Part shown: one piece after another, positions 43,544 through 52,324 of the stretch | Layout of the letters: each line of letters opens with the position of its first letter | Position numbering within the stretch: the stretch's first letter is position 1 | Assembly: GCA_937890575.1 (NCBI GenBank) | Contig: CALADZ010000098.1 | Span: forward strand, 1 to 64,000 | DNA: 64,000 bases | Origin: MAG-120531 sp002378585 | GTDB lineage: Bacteria; Bacteroidota; Bacteroidia; Flavobacteriales; Flavobacteriaceae | Direction of reading: 5' to 3' | Translations under genes and position numbers: made by a program | The notes under the pieces: model-generated | The model's input: only the letters and a program-made list of their open reading frames with translations | Database searches by the model: none | What the model was told of the DNA's origin: nothing

Positions 43544-45103
43544 ATGCGAAAGATATTTTTTTACACCATTTTGCTGACTTGTACCCTATCTTGGGCACAG
43601 CAGTCCTTGAGTCAAGGTCCTTTTGATCAATTAATTATTCGAGGGGTTACCTTGATCAACGGAACAGGTGCGCCACCGCAAGGTCCCGTGGATGTTGTTG
43701 TGGAAAATAATGTCATTACGCAAGTAAGGGTGGTTGGATACCCCAATGTCCCTATTAATCCCAAGAGTAGACCTGCTTTAAAGCCAGGTGGTCACGAAAT
43801 TGATGCCACAGGGATGTATTTGTTGCCTGGATTTGTGGATATGCATGGCCATATTGGAGGAGATGCTCAGGGAACTTCCCCCGATTATGTATTTAAGTTA
43901 TGGATGGCCCATGGGGTAACTACAGTCAGAGAACCCAGTGGTCGAGGTTTAGATATTACCTTGGCCCTAAAGAGAGATAGTGAGAAAAATAAGATTATTG
44001 CCCCGAGGATTTTTGCTTACACCGGATTTGGCGAAGGCCAAAAAGGAGGTATCAATACCCCGGAACAGGCTAGACAATGGGTGCGTGAAAACGCCAAAAA
44101 GGGAGCGGATGGCGTTAAATTTTTTGGTGCAGAACCCGCCATCATGGAAGCTGCGCTTCAAGAAAACAAAGCACTTGGATTACGGTCAGCTTGCCACCAC
44201 GCTCAACTTAATGTAGCGCGATGGAATGTCTTGCATTCTGCGCGTGCAGGACTCACTTCTATGGAGCATTGGTACGGACTTCCAGAAGCGCTTTTTGAAG
44301 GACAAACCGTTCAACAATATTCACTTGACTACAACTACAACAACGAGCAAAATAGGTTTGAGGAAGCGGGTAAACTATGGGCTCAAGCAGCACAACCTGG
44401 CACCGAGAAATGGAATGCCGTTATGGATGAATTACTTGCCCTAGATTTTACCATTGACCCTACATTCAATATTTACGAGGCCAATAGAGACCTGCAGGCA
44501 GCCCGAAGAGCCGAATGGCACGAACTATATACCCTCCCATCACTTTGGCGTTTTTATCAACCCAGTATGATATCTCATGGTTCCTACTGGCACGATTGGG
44601 GTACTGAACAAGAGGTGGCGTGGAAGAAAAACTACCAACTTTGGATGCAATTTATCAATGAGTACAAGAACAAAGGAGGTCGTGTAACCACAGGATCTGA
44701 CTCAGGTTTTATATTCCAACTCTATGGTTTTGCTTACATCCGTGAATTAGAATTAATGCGGGAAGCTGGTTTTCATCCACTTGAAGTAATCCAATCCGCC
44801 ACACTAAAAGGAGCTGAAGCACTGGGTGTAGCAGATCAAATCGGGAGTATCGCCGTCGGAAAGAAAGCGGATATGGTATTGGTTGGCGAAAATCCACTAC
44901 AAAACTTCAAGGTACTTTATGGTACAGGAGCGATTAGACTTAATCAAGACAACGAAGTCGTTCGCGTTGGCGGAGTTCTGTTTACCATTAAAGACGGTAT
45001 TGTGTACGATGCAAAAGCATTGTTAGCTGATGTGAGAAAACAAGTGGAAGAAGCGAAAAAGGCAGAGAATTTTGAAATCAAACAACCAGGAGTTCATGAA
45101 TAA
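43544..45103 (+). CDS. Exported metal-dependent amidohydrolase
   Basis: 519 aa from the ATG at 43544 (MRKIFFYTILLTCTLSWAQ is a signal peptide); an earlier in-frame GTG lies within secA. The amidohydrolase barrel has the first metal pair in GFVDMHGHIGG (HxH), the later His sites in SACHHAQLNVA and MEHWYGL, and the Asp in VTTGSDSGF. The C-terminal strand GSIAVGKKADMVLVGENPL is the typical composite beta-sandwich. Relatives are annotated as imidazolonepropionase-like or prolidase-like secreted hydrolases; the substrate is unknown. The msrA start overlaps its end by 8 nt. Confidence 0.9.
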   Translation: MRKIFFYTILLTCTLSWAQQSLSQGPFDQLIIRGVTLINGTGAPPQGPVDVVVENNVITQVRVVGYPNVPINPKSRPALKPGGHEIDATGMYLLPGFVDMHGHIGGDAQGTSPDYVFKLWMAHGVTTVREPSGRGLDITLALKRDSEKNKIIAPRIFAYTGFGEGQKGGINTPEQARQWVRENAKKGADGVKFFGAEPAIMEAALQENKALGLRSACHHAQLNVARWNVLHSARAGLTSMEHWYGLPEALFEGQTVQQYSLDYNYNNEQNRFEEAGKLWAQAAQPGTEKWNAVMDELLALDFTIDPTFNIYEANRDLQAARRAEWHELYTLPSLWRFYQPSMISHGSYWHDWGTEQEVAWKKNYQLWMQFINEYKNKGGRVTTGSDSGFIFQLYGFAYIRELELMREAGFHPLEVIQSATLKGAEALGVADQIGSIAVGKKADMVLVGENPLQNFKVLYGTGAIRLNQDNEVVRVGGVLFTIKDGIVYDAKALLADVRKQVEEAKKAENFEIKQPGVHE

Positions 45104-45698
45104 GTTGCTGTTGATTTTATTTTTAGCCGTGGGTATGGCTCAAGGTCAAACTCAAAAATCTAGCCTTAAAAAAGCCTATTTCGCAGGGGGGTGTTTTTGG
45201 TGTGTCGAAGCTGTATTTGAATCCCTCAAAGGGGTTGAAGAAGCTGTGTCTGGCTACGCAGGAGGAAATTATGCCAATCCTACTTATGAATTAGTGGTTC
45301 AAGGAAGAACTGGACACGCAGAAGCGGTGGAAGTTATTTACAATCCCCAACAGATTTCTTTTAAAACATTGGTGACTGCTTTTTTTGAGTCCCATGACCC
45401 AACAACCTTAAATCAACAAGGACCTGACCGAGGAACTCAATACCGATCAATTGCCTTCTTCAGCAACGCTCAAGAACGCCAAGATATTGAATCCGTGATG
45501 GCCCAACAGGCAATTAAATACAAAAAACCTATAGTCACCGAAATACAGCCCATGACGTTATTTTATGCCGCTGAAGGGTACCACCAAGACTTCGAAAAGA
45601 AGAACCCCAATAATCCATACATCAGGGCCGTTTCCGTCCCTCGTTTTGAGGCTTTCAAAGCAAAAAGACCAGATTTACTTAAAAAAGACAGCCACTGA
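45096..45698 (+). CDS. msrA: Exported peptide-methionine (S)-S-oxide reductase MsrA
   Basis: 200 aa from the ATG at 45096, within an ATGAATAA overlap. The signal peptide is residues 1 to about 17 (LLLILFLAVGMAQGQ). The active site GGCFWCVEAVFESLKGV has the nucleophile Cys33. The family blocks GYAGGNYANPTYE, HAEAVEV, SHDPTTLNQQGPDRGTQYRS and EGYHQDF are all present. It reduces S-methionine sulfoxide outside the cytoplasm, complementing the exported MsrB at 8720-9205. The thioredoxin-like donor is not in the window. Confidence 0.96.
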   Translation: MNKLLLILFLAVGMAQGQTQKSSLKKAYFAGGCFWCVEAVFESLKGVEEAVSGYAGGNYANPTYELVVQGRTGHAEAVEVIYNPQQISFKTLVTAFFESHDPTTLNQQGPDRGTQYRSIAFFSNAQERQDIESVMAQQAIKYKKPIVTEIQPMTLFYAAEGYHQDFEKKNPNNPYIRAVSVPRFEAFKAKRPDLLKKDSH

Positions 45699-46600
45699 TG
45701 TACCCCCATATGGAACGATCCATCGCGCTGAATCACGGAGATCTATCCATAACCGTATTGAGTTTTGGTGCCATTTTACATCGATTTACCTACAAAGGGA
45801 AAAACTTAATCATCAGTCTAGACGATGAAGCTAGTTACCGCAATGACCCTTGGCATACGGGAGCAGTGATCGGAAGGCATGCTGGAAGAATCAACTCAAA
45901 GGGTGAATTGGGGGGGGAACCTATTAGCTTGGAAAGCACTGACTATTTTCAATTGCATGGAGGATCTGCAGGATTTTCTAAAAAAGATTGGGTATTTACC
46001 GAAGTGGGCACACTGCCCTACCCCTATGTCACTTTGAGTTTACTCAGTGGTGATGGGGATTCAGGATTTCCTGGAAACCTACAGGTTTCCCTTACGTATA
46101 CCCTGAAAGAAAACCAACTAGAACTAAGGTACCAAGCAGAAACAGACCAATCGACTTGGGTGAATCTCACCAACCATACCTATTTTCAGTGGGATCGTAC
46201 TCCTTTTTTGAACCGACTGATTTTTGAAATACCTGCGTACGGCATTTTAGCGACGGACGAACAACTTTTGCCGACAGGAGCCATTATTCCCATTAGTCAA
46301 ACGGATATGAATTTTAATCAACCATGTGTATTGGGTCATAAAAGACTCGATCACGTCTATATGCTTGAGGACTCTACAGTTAAACCGGTTAGGGTTATTG
46401 ATCCGTTAACTTCACTGGGAATGGAGATGTGGACAGATCAACCCAGTGTCGTTGTTTTTACTCCTGAATCGAGAAATTCATTTTGCTTAGAGGCCCAGAG
46501 GCCTCCTAATGCTCCAAGTTTTCCAAATCTTGGTTCTGTAGCACTTCATCCACACGAAGTTTATTCCCAAACCACCTCCTACCGGATCTTTGATTTATAG
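45698..46600 (+). CDS. galM: Aldose 1-epimerase
   Basis: A 300-aa beta-sandwich mutarotase. Family landmarks include VIGRHAGRI near residue 55, FQLHGGSAGFSKKDW, the catalytic His in VNLTNHTYFQW and the Glu in VVVFTPESRNSFCLEAQ. It interconverts alpha and beta anomers of glucose or galactose. It has no signal peptide, so it is cytoplasmic. The start shares one base with the msrA stop (TGATG). It lacks other Leloir genes nearby. Confidence 0.9.
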   Translation: MYPHMERSIALNHGDLSITVLSFGAILHRFTYKGKNLIISLDDEASYRNDPWHTGAVIGRHAGRINSKGELGGEPISLESTDYFQLHGGSAGFSKKDWVFTEVGTLPYPYVTLSLLSGDGDSGFPGNLQVSLTYTLKENQLELRYQAETDQSTWVNLTNHTYFQWDRTPFLNRLIFEIPAYGILATDEQLLPTGAIIPISQTDMNFNQPCVLGHKRLDHVYMLEDSTVKPVRVIDPLTSLGMEMWTDQPSVVVFTPESRNSFCLEAQRPPNAPSFPNLGSVALHPHEVYSQTTSYRIFDL

Positions 46601-46616
46601 ACCGGGAATATTTGCC

Positions 46617-46624
46617 TATTTTTG
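46617..46624 (+). promoter_or_regulatory. Bacteroidota -7 element before the GT2 gene
   Basis: TATTTTTG, exact, 18 nt before the ATG at 46643; it overlaps an in-frame TTG, which supports the ATG as the real start. Confidence 0.5.
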
Positions 46625-46642
46625 TCTCCTAATTATCCCATT

Positions 46643-47599
46643 ATGGATCCTGTTACCTCAGATTTACTCTCCATCGTCGTCCCCCTATACAACGAACAAG
46701 ACAACGTAGTCTTACTGACAAAAAAAATCCATGAGGCACTTCCGGGTTATCACTACGAAATTATTTATGTCGATGATTTTTCTACAGATGATACTAGAAA
46801 ACGCATCGACCAAATGCAGGATCAATCAGTCCAACTCATTCATTTGAAAAAAAACTATGGACAGAGCTTAGCCCTAGCTGCTGGTATTGATGTAGCACAA
46901 GGACGCTATATCATCACCATGGATGGAGACTTACAAAATGATCCCACGGATATTCCCATGATGTTGGACCAAGCGGTGAATCACGGCTTTGATCTAGTAA
47001 CAGGTATCCGACAAAAAAGACAAGACAGTTGGGTAAAAACCATTCCCTCAAAAATCGCCAATTTCCTGGTGCGCAGGGTAACTAAACTCGATATTAAAGA
47101 CAATGGGTGTGCTCTAAAAGTATTTGATAAAGACATTGCTAAAGACCTAAATCTATATGGGGAAATGCACCGATTTATCACGCTTTTGGCATTTTTAGAA
47201 GGGGCGCAAATCAAACAAGTACCCGTAAAACACCACGCTCGACATGCAGGCACCTCAAAATATGGTCTGGAGCGCGTATTTAAAGTGATTGCTGACATGA
47301 TGCTTTTACTGTTTATTCGCAAATATTTTCAACGCCCCATTCACCTATTTGGGATATTTGGTGTATTGCTAATGATTTTAGGGGGAATAGCCAATATCTA
47401 TTTATTAGTTATTAAACTCTCTGGTGAACAAATTGGAGATCGACCATTATTAACCCTGGCCATGATGTTGATACTAGCAGGAATACAATTATTTACCATT
47501 GGGATTGTCATGGAATTACTGATTCGCACCTATTACGAATCTCAACAAAAAAGACCGTACCGCATCAAAAAGATCAGCAAAGGTGGCCAAGTTCAATAA
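46643..47599 (+). CDS. Membrane-anchored GT2 glycosyltransferase (polyprenyl-phosphate sugar synthase type)
   Basis: 318 aa from the ATG at 46643. The GT-A domain (about 1-230) has SIVVPLYNEQDNV, IIYVDDFSTDDT, ITMDGDLQNDP (the DxD-type metal site) and a DPM1/GtrB-like DNGCALKVF segment. Two transmembrane helices end the protein (about 235-300). Enzymes of this shape transfer a sugar from a nucleotide donor to undecaprenyl phosphate. The next two genes (a flippase-like protein and, opposite, a GT39) fit a route that flips and then uses the lipid-linked sugar. Confidence 0.9.
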   Translation: MDPVTSDLLSIVVPLYNEQDNVVLLTKKIHEALPGYHYEIIYVDDFSTDDTRKRIDQMQDQSVQLIHLKKNYGQSLALAAGIDVAQGRYIITMDGDLQNDPTDIPMMLDQAVNHGFDLVTGIRQKRQDSWVKTIPSKIANFLVRRVTKLDIKDNGCALKVFDKDIAKDLNLYGEMHRFITLLAFLEGAQIKQVPVKHHARHAGTSKYGLERVFKVIADMMLLLFIRKYFQRPIHLFGIFGVLLMILGGIANIYLLVIKLSGEQIGDRPLLTLAMMLILAGIQLFTIGIVMELLIRTYYESQQKRPYRIKKISKGGQVQ

Positions 47600-48512
47600 A
47601 AACCTGCTCACAGTACTCAAAGTCCTTTTTAGCGGAATCCTGCTTTATCTTTTATTTTCAAAAGTTCCATTTAGTGACATTTGGGAGTTGTGGATTGACT
47701 CCAACCCCCTTTGGCTATTTGGTGCATTAGTGCTCTTTACCGCCTCAAAATGGATATCACTCCTCAGGCTTCACCTGTTGATGAATTGGTTAGGGTTAAA
47801 CTGGACTTTCCCCCAACAAGCTAGGTTATACTTGTTGGGCATGTTTTATAACCTATTTTTACCAGGGGGAATAGGCGGTGATGGATACAAAGCTTTTATC
47901 TACCAGAAAACATCAGTACTGAGCCTAAAAAAGGGACTTTCTGCACTTTTACTGGATAGGATTTCAGGAGTTTGGGCCCTGGCTGTTTGGGTGGTGATTC
48001 TAGCCGCATTTGTTGTTGAATTGCCTTTTTATGAACGTCCTTGGATGTATGTCATCGCAGGGATTTTAGGGAGCATTGGGTACGGACTACTGGTGTATCT
48101 ATTATTTAAGAATACCTGGGGCAATTTCTGGAAGGGTAGTTTATTATCGCTGGGGGTTCAAGGTGCTCAGCTACTTTCGGCCTTATTTTTGCTTTGGTCG
48201 CTTCATGCAGAACAAGACATTCTCGGCTATTTGGTCGTGTTTTTAATTTCTTCCGTCGCTGCCGTATTGCCACTCACGATTGGGGGTATGGGCAGTAGGG
48301 AAATCACTTTTTACTACGGATCCTTGTGGTTGGGTTTAGATCAAACCATTTCTCTGGGAATCAGTTTATTGTTTTTTGCCTTGACTGCTTTGGTTTCTTT
48401 TACAGGTGTATACTACCATTTTCGCCAACCTATTTGGGCAATTACTGATCCGGCGACACCCAAACCAAATAGCGATGGGACAACTGTAGATCACGGGTCT
48501 TTGGATGAATAA
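47583..48512 (+). CDS. LPG-synthase-TM/UPF0104 flippase-like membrane protein
   Basis: A 309-aa protein with about eight transmembrane helices, starting with GTG and overlapping the GT2 gene by 17 nt. NLFLPGGIGGDGYKAFI and SSVAAVLPLTIGGMGSREI are hallmarks of the lysylphosphatidylglycerol synthase membrane region (UPF0104, YbhN/AglD type). Without a catalytic C-terminal domain it may move a lipid-linked substrate across the membrane; this is inferred from position next to the GT2. Its last 71 nt overlap the convergent GT39 gene. Confidence 0.85.
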   Translation: MAKFNKNLLTVLKVLFSGILLYLLFSKVPFSDIWELWIDSNPLWLFGALVLFTASKWISLLRLHLLMNWLGLNWTFPQQARLYLLGMFYNLFLPGGIGGDGYKAFIYQKTSVLSLKKGLSALLLDRISGVWALAVWVVILAAFVVELPFYERPWMYVIAGILGSIGYGLLVYLLFKNTWGNFWKGSLLSLGVQGAQLLSALFLLWSLHAEQDILGYLVVFLISSVAAVLPLTIGGMGSREITFYYGSLWLGLDQTISLGISLLFFALTALVSFTGVYYHFRQPIWAITDPATPKPNSDGTTVDHGSLDE

Positions 48513-50061
48513 AACTCCAGTTAAGACGGGTAATTCTGTAATGCGGAGATTTTTTAATCAAGGTCCAGGAACGTGTAGAATCCTTCAATAATACGCTTGG
48601 ATCATCATCCAAATAAAGCCAACCTGCTGATATGGATTCAAGCTCTTGTTTATCCATTTTTTGCAAAGGTTGGTGGGTGTAAAAATCCATAGACCAGGTG
48701 TACTGATCATCGAGTTTGTAAATGGGGGCATCTATTTTACCTACACGGTCTTTATGCCAAGCTTTTGCTAAACTGATCCCTGACTGATATTCCAGTAGTT
48801 TTGGATAAAAAAATACATGCATCAACAGATAAATTCCGCCAAAAATTACCCCGGTATATCGCCATATCATACCTGAGGGAGAACGCCATAGCTTAGGTAG
48901 AGCTACAACACCTACTAACGCAACCCAGACACCTAAATGACTGCCATTTCCAAAGGCCCAAACTAAAACGCCACTAAATACCAACGCTAAAGTCAACAGT
49001 GTTTTCTGCGCAATTACCCAGTGCCTCTTTTGAGCCAATACAGAAAGGTATGGAGCAGTTAAGACAGCCCATAGGGGTAGTGTGCCGTTGAGGTAGTGAG
49101 GCAATTTAAATTGAGCGAAACTGATCAATACCATGATTGCTGTCACCCCGATATAGGTCATTGACTCCGGTTGCTTTCGGGCGGATTTGATCTGCTTCCA
49201 ACGACTTGCCCATGCGTAACATCCCGCTAGCGTCCAGGGCATAAATACCCACAAAAATGTATGGAAAAAAAACAAGTAATCTGGGCTATTGGTACCCATA
49301 CCCGTACCACTCATCCGTTCAAAACTTTGTTCCCAAAGGATGAAAAAGACACCGCTGCGTTGATCGACACCGCGAATGACCAATTCGGGATGTAAGTCAA
49401 ATTGAAGATAGTAGGCATACAAGACCGGACTAATTCCCAAGGCAAATACCCCTAGGGCAATCACTGCGGGCCATCTGAATAACAGAGGCCATTTTTTTGA
49501 ATGCCACAATTGCGCTAGTACGGGCAAACCAACCAATACCAAACCAAGTTGCCCTTTAGCTGAAAAAGCTAAGGCGGTGGCCAGAGCACCCCAAAACAAA
49601 TTATTCCATCGCTCGTTGGTGAGGTAATCGGCAAACTGCCATAATGCCCAAGCTACTGCAGCAGTCAGCACCGCATCGGTACGCACATCCATAGAGGCCA
49701 ATACGATGCTGTAGGTGGACAAAAAAATAATGGCTGCCCATCTAGCAACGTGTTTGGGTTGACTCAGTAGTGACCACCTGTACACACTGTATCCCCCGAG
49801 CCATAGAGAAATCACTGCGGGTAATCTATAGGCCCAATGGTGGAGTCCGAATAGCTTCATCGACCAAGCTGAAAGCCAAAAATGAAGATGAGGTTTGTCC
49901 AGATAGGGTTCTGTCCCCTTGTATAAAGACCAAAAATCATTTTCTAAAATCATGCGTTGAGCCATGACTGCAAATTGAGCCGCATCGTTTTCCATCAAGG
50001 GAACCGACAGGCCAAAGGCCATGGCAACAGCCATCAATAATAGTAGAATACGATCTGTCAT
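48442..50061 (-). CDS. GT39-type glycosyltransferase (ArnT/PMT-like)
   Basis: A 539-aa multi-spanning membrane protein. Near the N-terminus PLMENDAAQFAVMAQRMI contains the acidic loop found in ArnT/PMT enzymes, followed by YLDKPHLHFWLSAWSMKLFG, which closely follows the family's DKPPLxxWL motif. About 11 helices precede a C-terminal periplasmic domain (about 430-539). It would transfer a sugar from a polyprenyl-phosphate carrier to lipid A, another glycan, or a protein. It starts in an ATGA overlap with the PAP2 gene and converges with the flippase-like gene with a 71-nt overlap. Confidence 0.9.
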   Translation of the reverse strand: MTDRILLLLMAVAMAFGLSVPLMENDAAQFAVMAQRMILENDFWSLYKGTEPYLDKPHLHFWLSAWSMKLFGLHHWAYRLPAVISLWLGGYSVYRWSLLSQPKHVARWAAIIFLSTYSIVLASMDVRTDAVLTAAVAWALWQFADYLTNERWNNLFWGALATALAFSAKGQLGLVLVGLPVLAQLWHSKKWPLLFRWPAVIALGVFALGISPVLYAYYLQFDLHPELVIRGVDQRSGVFFILWEQSFERMSGTGMGTNSPDYLFFFHTFLWVFMPWTLAGCYAWASRWKQIKSARKQPESMTYIGVTAIMVLISFAQFKLPHYLNGTLPLWAVLTAPYLSVLAQKRHWVIAQKTLLTLALVFSGVLVWAFGNGSHLGVWVALVGVVALPKLWRSPSGMIWRYTGVIFGGIYLLMHVFFYPKLLEYQSGISLAKAWHKDRVGKIDAPIYKLDDQYTWSMDFYTHQPLQKMDKQELESISAGWLYLDDDPSVLLKDSTRSWTLIKKSPHYRITRLNWSFIHPKTRDLQLSHRYLVWVSPDQ

Positions 50062-50639
50062 GCTTTACCTTTTGTAAACCATTTTAGGGTTAACTGATAC
50101 ACCAGCCAACCATAAAATAGACCGACCAACATACCAAAAAGCACATCAGTTGGATAATGCACCCCAATAACTACTCGGGAAAGGGAAACTAATGCCGCCC
50201 AAAAAAGCAGCCCTATTCTAGCTGTGTTTACCCAAAAAGTATTCGGGGCATATTGACCTATCAGGAGGTAAAAGAAGAAAAAAAGGCCAAAATTATTGGA
50301 TGCATGCGCAGAAAAGAAACCAAATGATCCCCCGCAATTATCCTTGAGTAATTGAAGTGTTCCCTCAAGTTCAGGTTCATGACAAGGTCTTAAACGCCCT
50401 ACACCTTGTTTAAAAAACTGAGAAGTTTGGTCGCTGAGCAAAATTAGAAAGCCCACCATACCCAGCACTTGGGCCCTTTTGACTAGGGTAAATCGATAAC
50501 CTATCCAAACGAGTAAAGCTGTGTAGATGGGAAAACTCCAGGGCGTATACGAAACACCTACCCAAAAGCCATTCCATTCAGGGCTACCCCATCCGTTAAT
50601 GGCCCACAGCAGCTGCTTTTCCCAATGCCAAAAATCCAT
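50058..50639 (-). CDS. PAP2-family membrane phosphatase
   Basis: A 193-aa protein with about five membrane segments and the three-part catalytic signature: KQGVGRLRPCHEP (K-x6-RP), GFFSAHASNNFG (SxH-type), and SRVVIGVHYPTDVLFG (SR-x5-H-x3-D). Such enzymes dephosphorylate undecaprenyl diphosphate or lipid A at the outer face of the inner membrane. ATGA overlap with the downstream GT39 gene suggests it recycles the carrier or prepares the lipid A acceptor. The small acidic protein gene lies 3 nt upstream. Confidence 0.92.
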   Translation of the reverse strand: MDFWHWEKQLLWAINGWGSPEWNGFWVGVSYTPWSFPIYTALLVWIGYRFTLVKRAQVLGMVGFLILLSDQTSQFFKQGVGRLRPCHEPELEGTLQLLKDNCGGSFGFFSAHASNNFGLFFFFYLLIGQYAPNTFWVNTARIGLLFWAALVSLSRVVIGVHYPTDVLFGMLVGLFYGWLVYQLTLKWFTKGKA

Positions 50640-50642
50640 GAT

Positions 50643-50888
50643 TTAATCCTCTTGTTCGTCCTCTTCGTCGTAGCGATCAATTTCGCGATCATAAAAAGCA
50701 GTAGCTTCCTCAATCAGTTTCAAGGTCTCTGTCTCCAATTGTTCTTCATCTTCAGGATCAAATTCCTCCAACCATTCGATATCATCGTCGGCTAGATTCA
50801 AAATAAATCGTGGATATTCCGTGTGAACGACATAAATAGCATCGGGAAAATCAGTATTGTCTCCTAAAATAAACTTGGGTAATTCCAT
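50643..50888 (-). CDS. Small acidic conserved protein
   Basis: 81 aa. It begins MELPKFILGDNTDFPDAIYV and carries WLEEFDPEDEEQLETETLK, ending EEDEQED, so it is extremely acidic. Similar short proteins occur in flavobacteria as far as I recall; no function is known. It lies 10 nt after the MATE gene and 3 nt before the PAP2 gene, so it is read in the same transcript. No signal peptide, so cytoplasmic. Confidence 0.8.
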   Translation of the reverse strand: MELPKFILGDNTDFPDAIYVVHTEYPRFILNLADDDIEWLEEFDPEDEEQLETETLKLIEEATAFYDREIDRYDEEDEQED

Positions 50889-50898
50889 ATCTTCTGTA

Positions 50899-52272
50899 TT
50901 AGTGGTTATCGGTAATCAGTTTTTTGGTCAAATATTGAAATCTAAGGTAGAGCATTCCTGCGGAAGCGGTTAGTCCTGCTAAAAGCCCAATCCAAATTCC
51001 CGTAGAGCCCAAATCAGTGCGAAGCCCTAAATAAAAACAAAGTGGAAATCCAATAGCCCAATAGGCAATGGCCGTAATCACGGTGGGGACAACGACGTCT
51101 TGTAAACCCCTTAAGGCCCCCAATACGACTACTTGTAACCCATCAGAAATTTGAAAAAATGCGGCTACCAGTAACAATTGAGCGGCTATGCTGATCACTT
51201 CAGCGTTGTCTACTGCATTTTTAAGGTCTTCGACATTCAAGTAAATCGTGGGAAATAGATGTCTTCCCAACATAAATAGTCCCGCAAAAACAACTTCCAA
51301 AAGCAAAGTCAACAGAAAAATTGACTGAGCAATACGCCTTAAATTGATGTAGTCCTTTAAGCCTTTCTGGTTTCCCACACGAATCATAGCAGCTACACCA
51401 AGCCCCATACCAACCATAAACGTCATGCTTGATAAATTAAGTGCAATTTGATTGGCTGCCTGAGCATTTTTCCCGAGCACACCACTGAGCCAAATCGCTG
51501 CAGTGAACAACGCAACTTCAAAAAACATTTGCATGGCTGAGGGGAAACCCAATTGTATAATTTTTTTTAGCTTGGCAAAATCGACGATGCGCCAATTAAA
51601 TCGCAGTACATAGTAATTCATCGATTTATCCTGAGCCAACAAATACCAGAGTAAAAACACCATGACTACCCTAGATACCAAGGTTCCTACGGCGGCACCA
51701 ACTATTCCCCAAGTTGGGGCGCCAAACTTTCCGAAAATAAACAGATAGTTCAATACAATATTGACAAGGTTACCTACAACGGTAGCATACATCGGATATT
51801 TAGTGCGGGACATGCCCTCAGAAAATTGTTTGAACGCCTGGAATATAACTAAGGGAACTAAGGAAAAAGCTACAAGATCTAGATAGGGCAACGCTAAAGC
51901 AACTACTTCCTCTGGTTGTTCCATGCGGTACATCAAAGGCTTGGCCCACAGAATCATCGCAAACAAACTAAATCCTAATGCAGAACAAAGGATTAATCCA
52001 TGTTTTAATGCGGATTTGCCTGAGGCACTGTCCTGCGCACCATCGGCTTCAGCCACCAAAGGGGTAATCGCAGTTGAAAAGCCAATACCCAATGACATAG
52101 CGATAAAAACAAAACTATTTCCCAGCGAAACCGCTGCCAATTCTGCTGTTCCCAATTGACCCACCATGATATTATCGGCAAATGCGACAAATGTGTGCCC
52201 CAATAATCCTAAAATGACAGGAAAAGAAAGCTTCAGGTTATAGGCAAATTCCTTGGTGTACTTGGTCAACAA
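50899..52272 (-). CDS. MATE-family efflux transporter
   Basis: A 457-aa protein with 12 transmembrane segments in two similar halves. ILGLLGHTFVAFADNIMVGQLG and its second-half counterpart FPSAMQMFFEVALFTAAIWLSG are typical of NorM-like MATE antiporters, which use Na+ or H+ gradients to export cationic drugs. The start appears to be TTG (two consecutive TTG codons); no ATG exists before the first helix. It is followed on the same strand by the acidic protein, PAP2 and GT39 genes. Confidence 0.93.
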   Translation of the reverse strand: MLTKYTKEFAYNLKLSFPVILGLLGHTFVAFADNIMVGQLGTAELAAVSLGNSFVFIAMSLGIGFSTAITPLVAEADGAQDSASGKSALKHGLILCSALGFSLFAMILWAKPLMYRMEQPEEVVALALPYLDLVAFSLVPLVIFQAFKQFSEGMSRTKYPMYATVVGNLVNIVLNYLFIFGKFGAPTWGIVGAAVGTLVSRVVMVFLLWYLLAQDKSMNYYVLRFNWRIVDFAKLKKIIQLGFPSAMQMFFEVALFTAAIWLSGVLGKNAQAANQIALNLSSMTFMVGMGLGVAAMIRVGNQKGLKDYINLRRIAQSIFLLTLLLEVVFAGLFMLGRHLFPTIYLNVEDLKNAVDNAEVISIAAQLLLVAAFFQISDGLQVVVLGALRGLQDVVVPTVITAIAYWAIGFPLCFYLGLRTDLGSTGIWIGLLAGLTASAGMLYLRFQYLTKKLITDNH

Positions 52273-52324
52273 ATTGTATCGATTTAAAGTGCTAAGATAA
52301 AGGATTAGATGGGTCTGGACTCAA

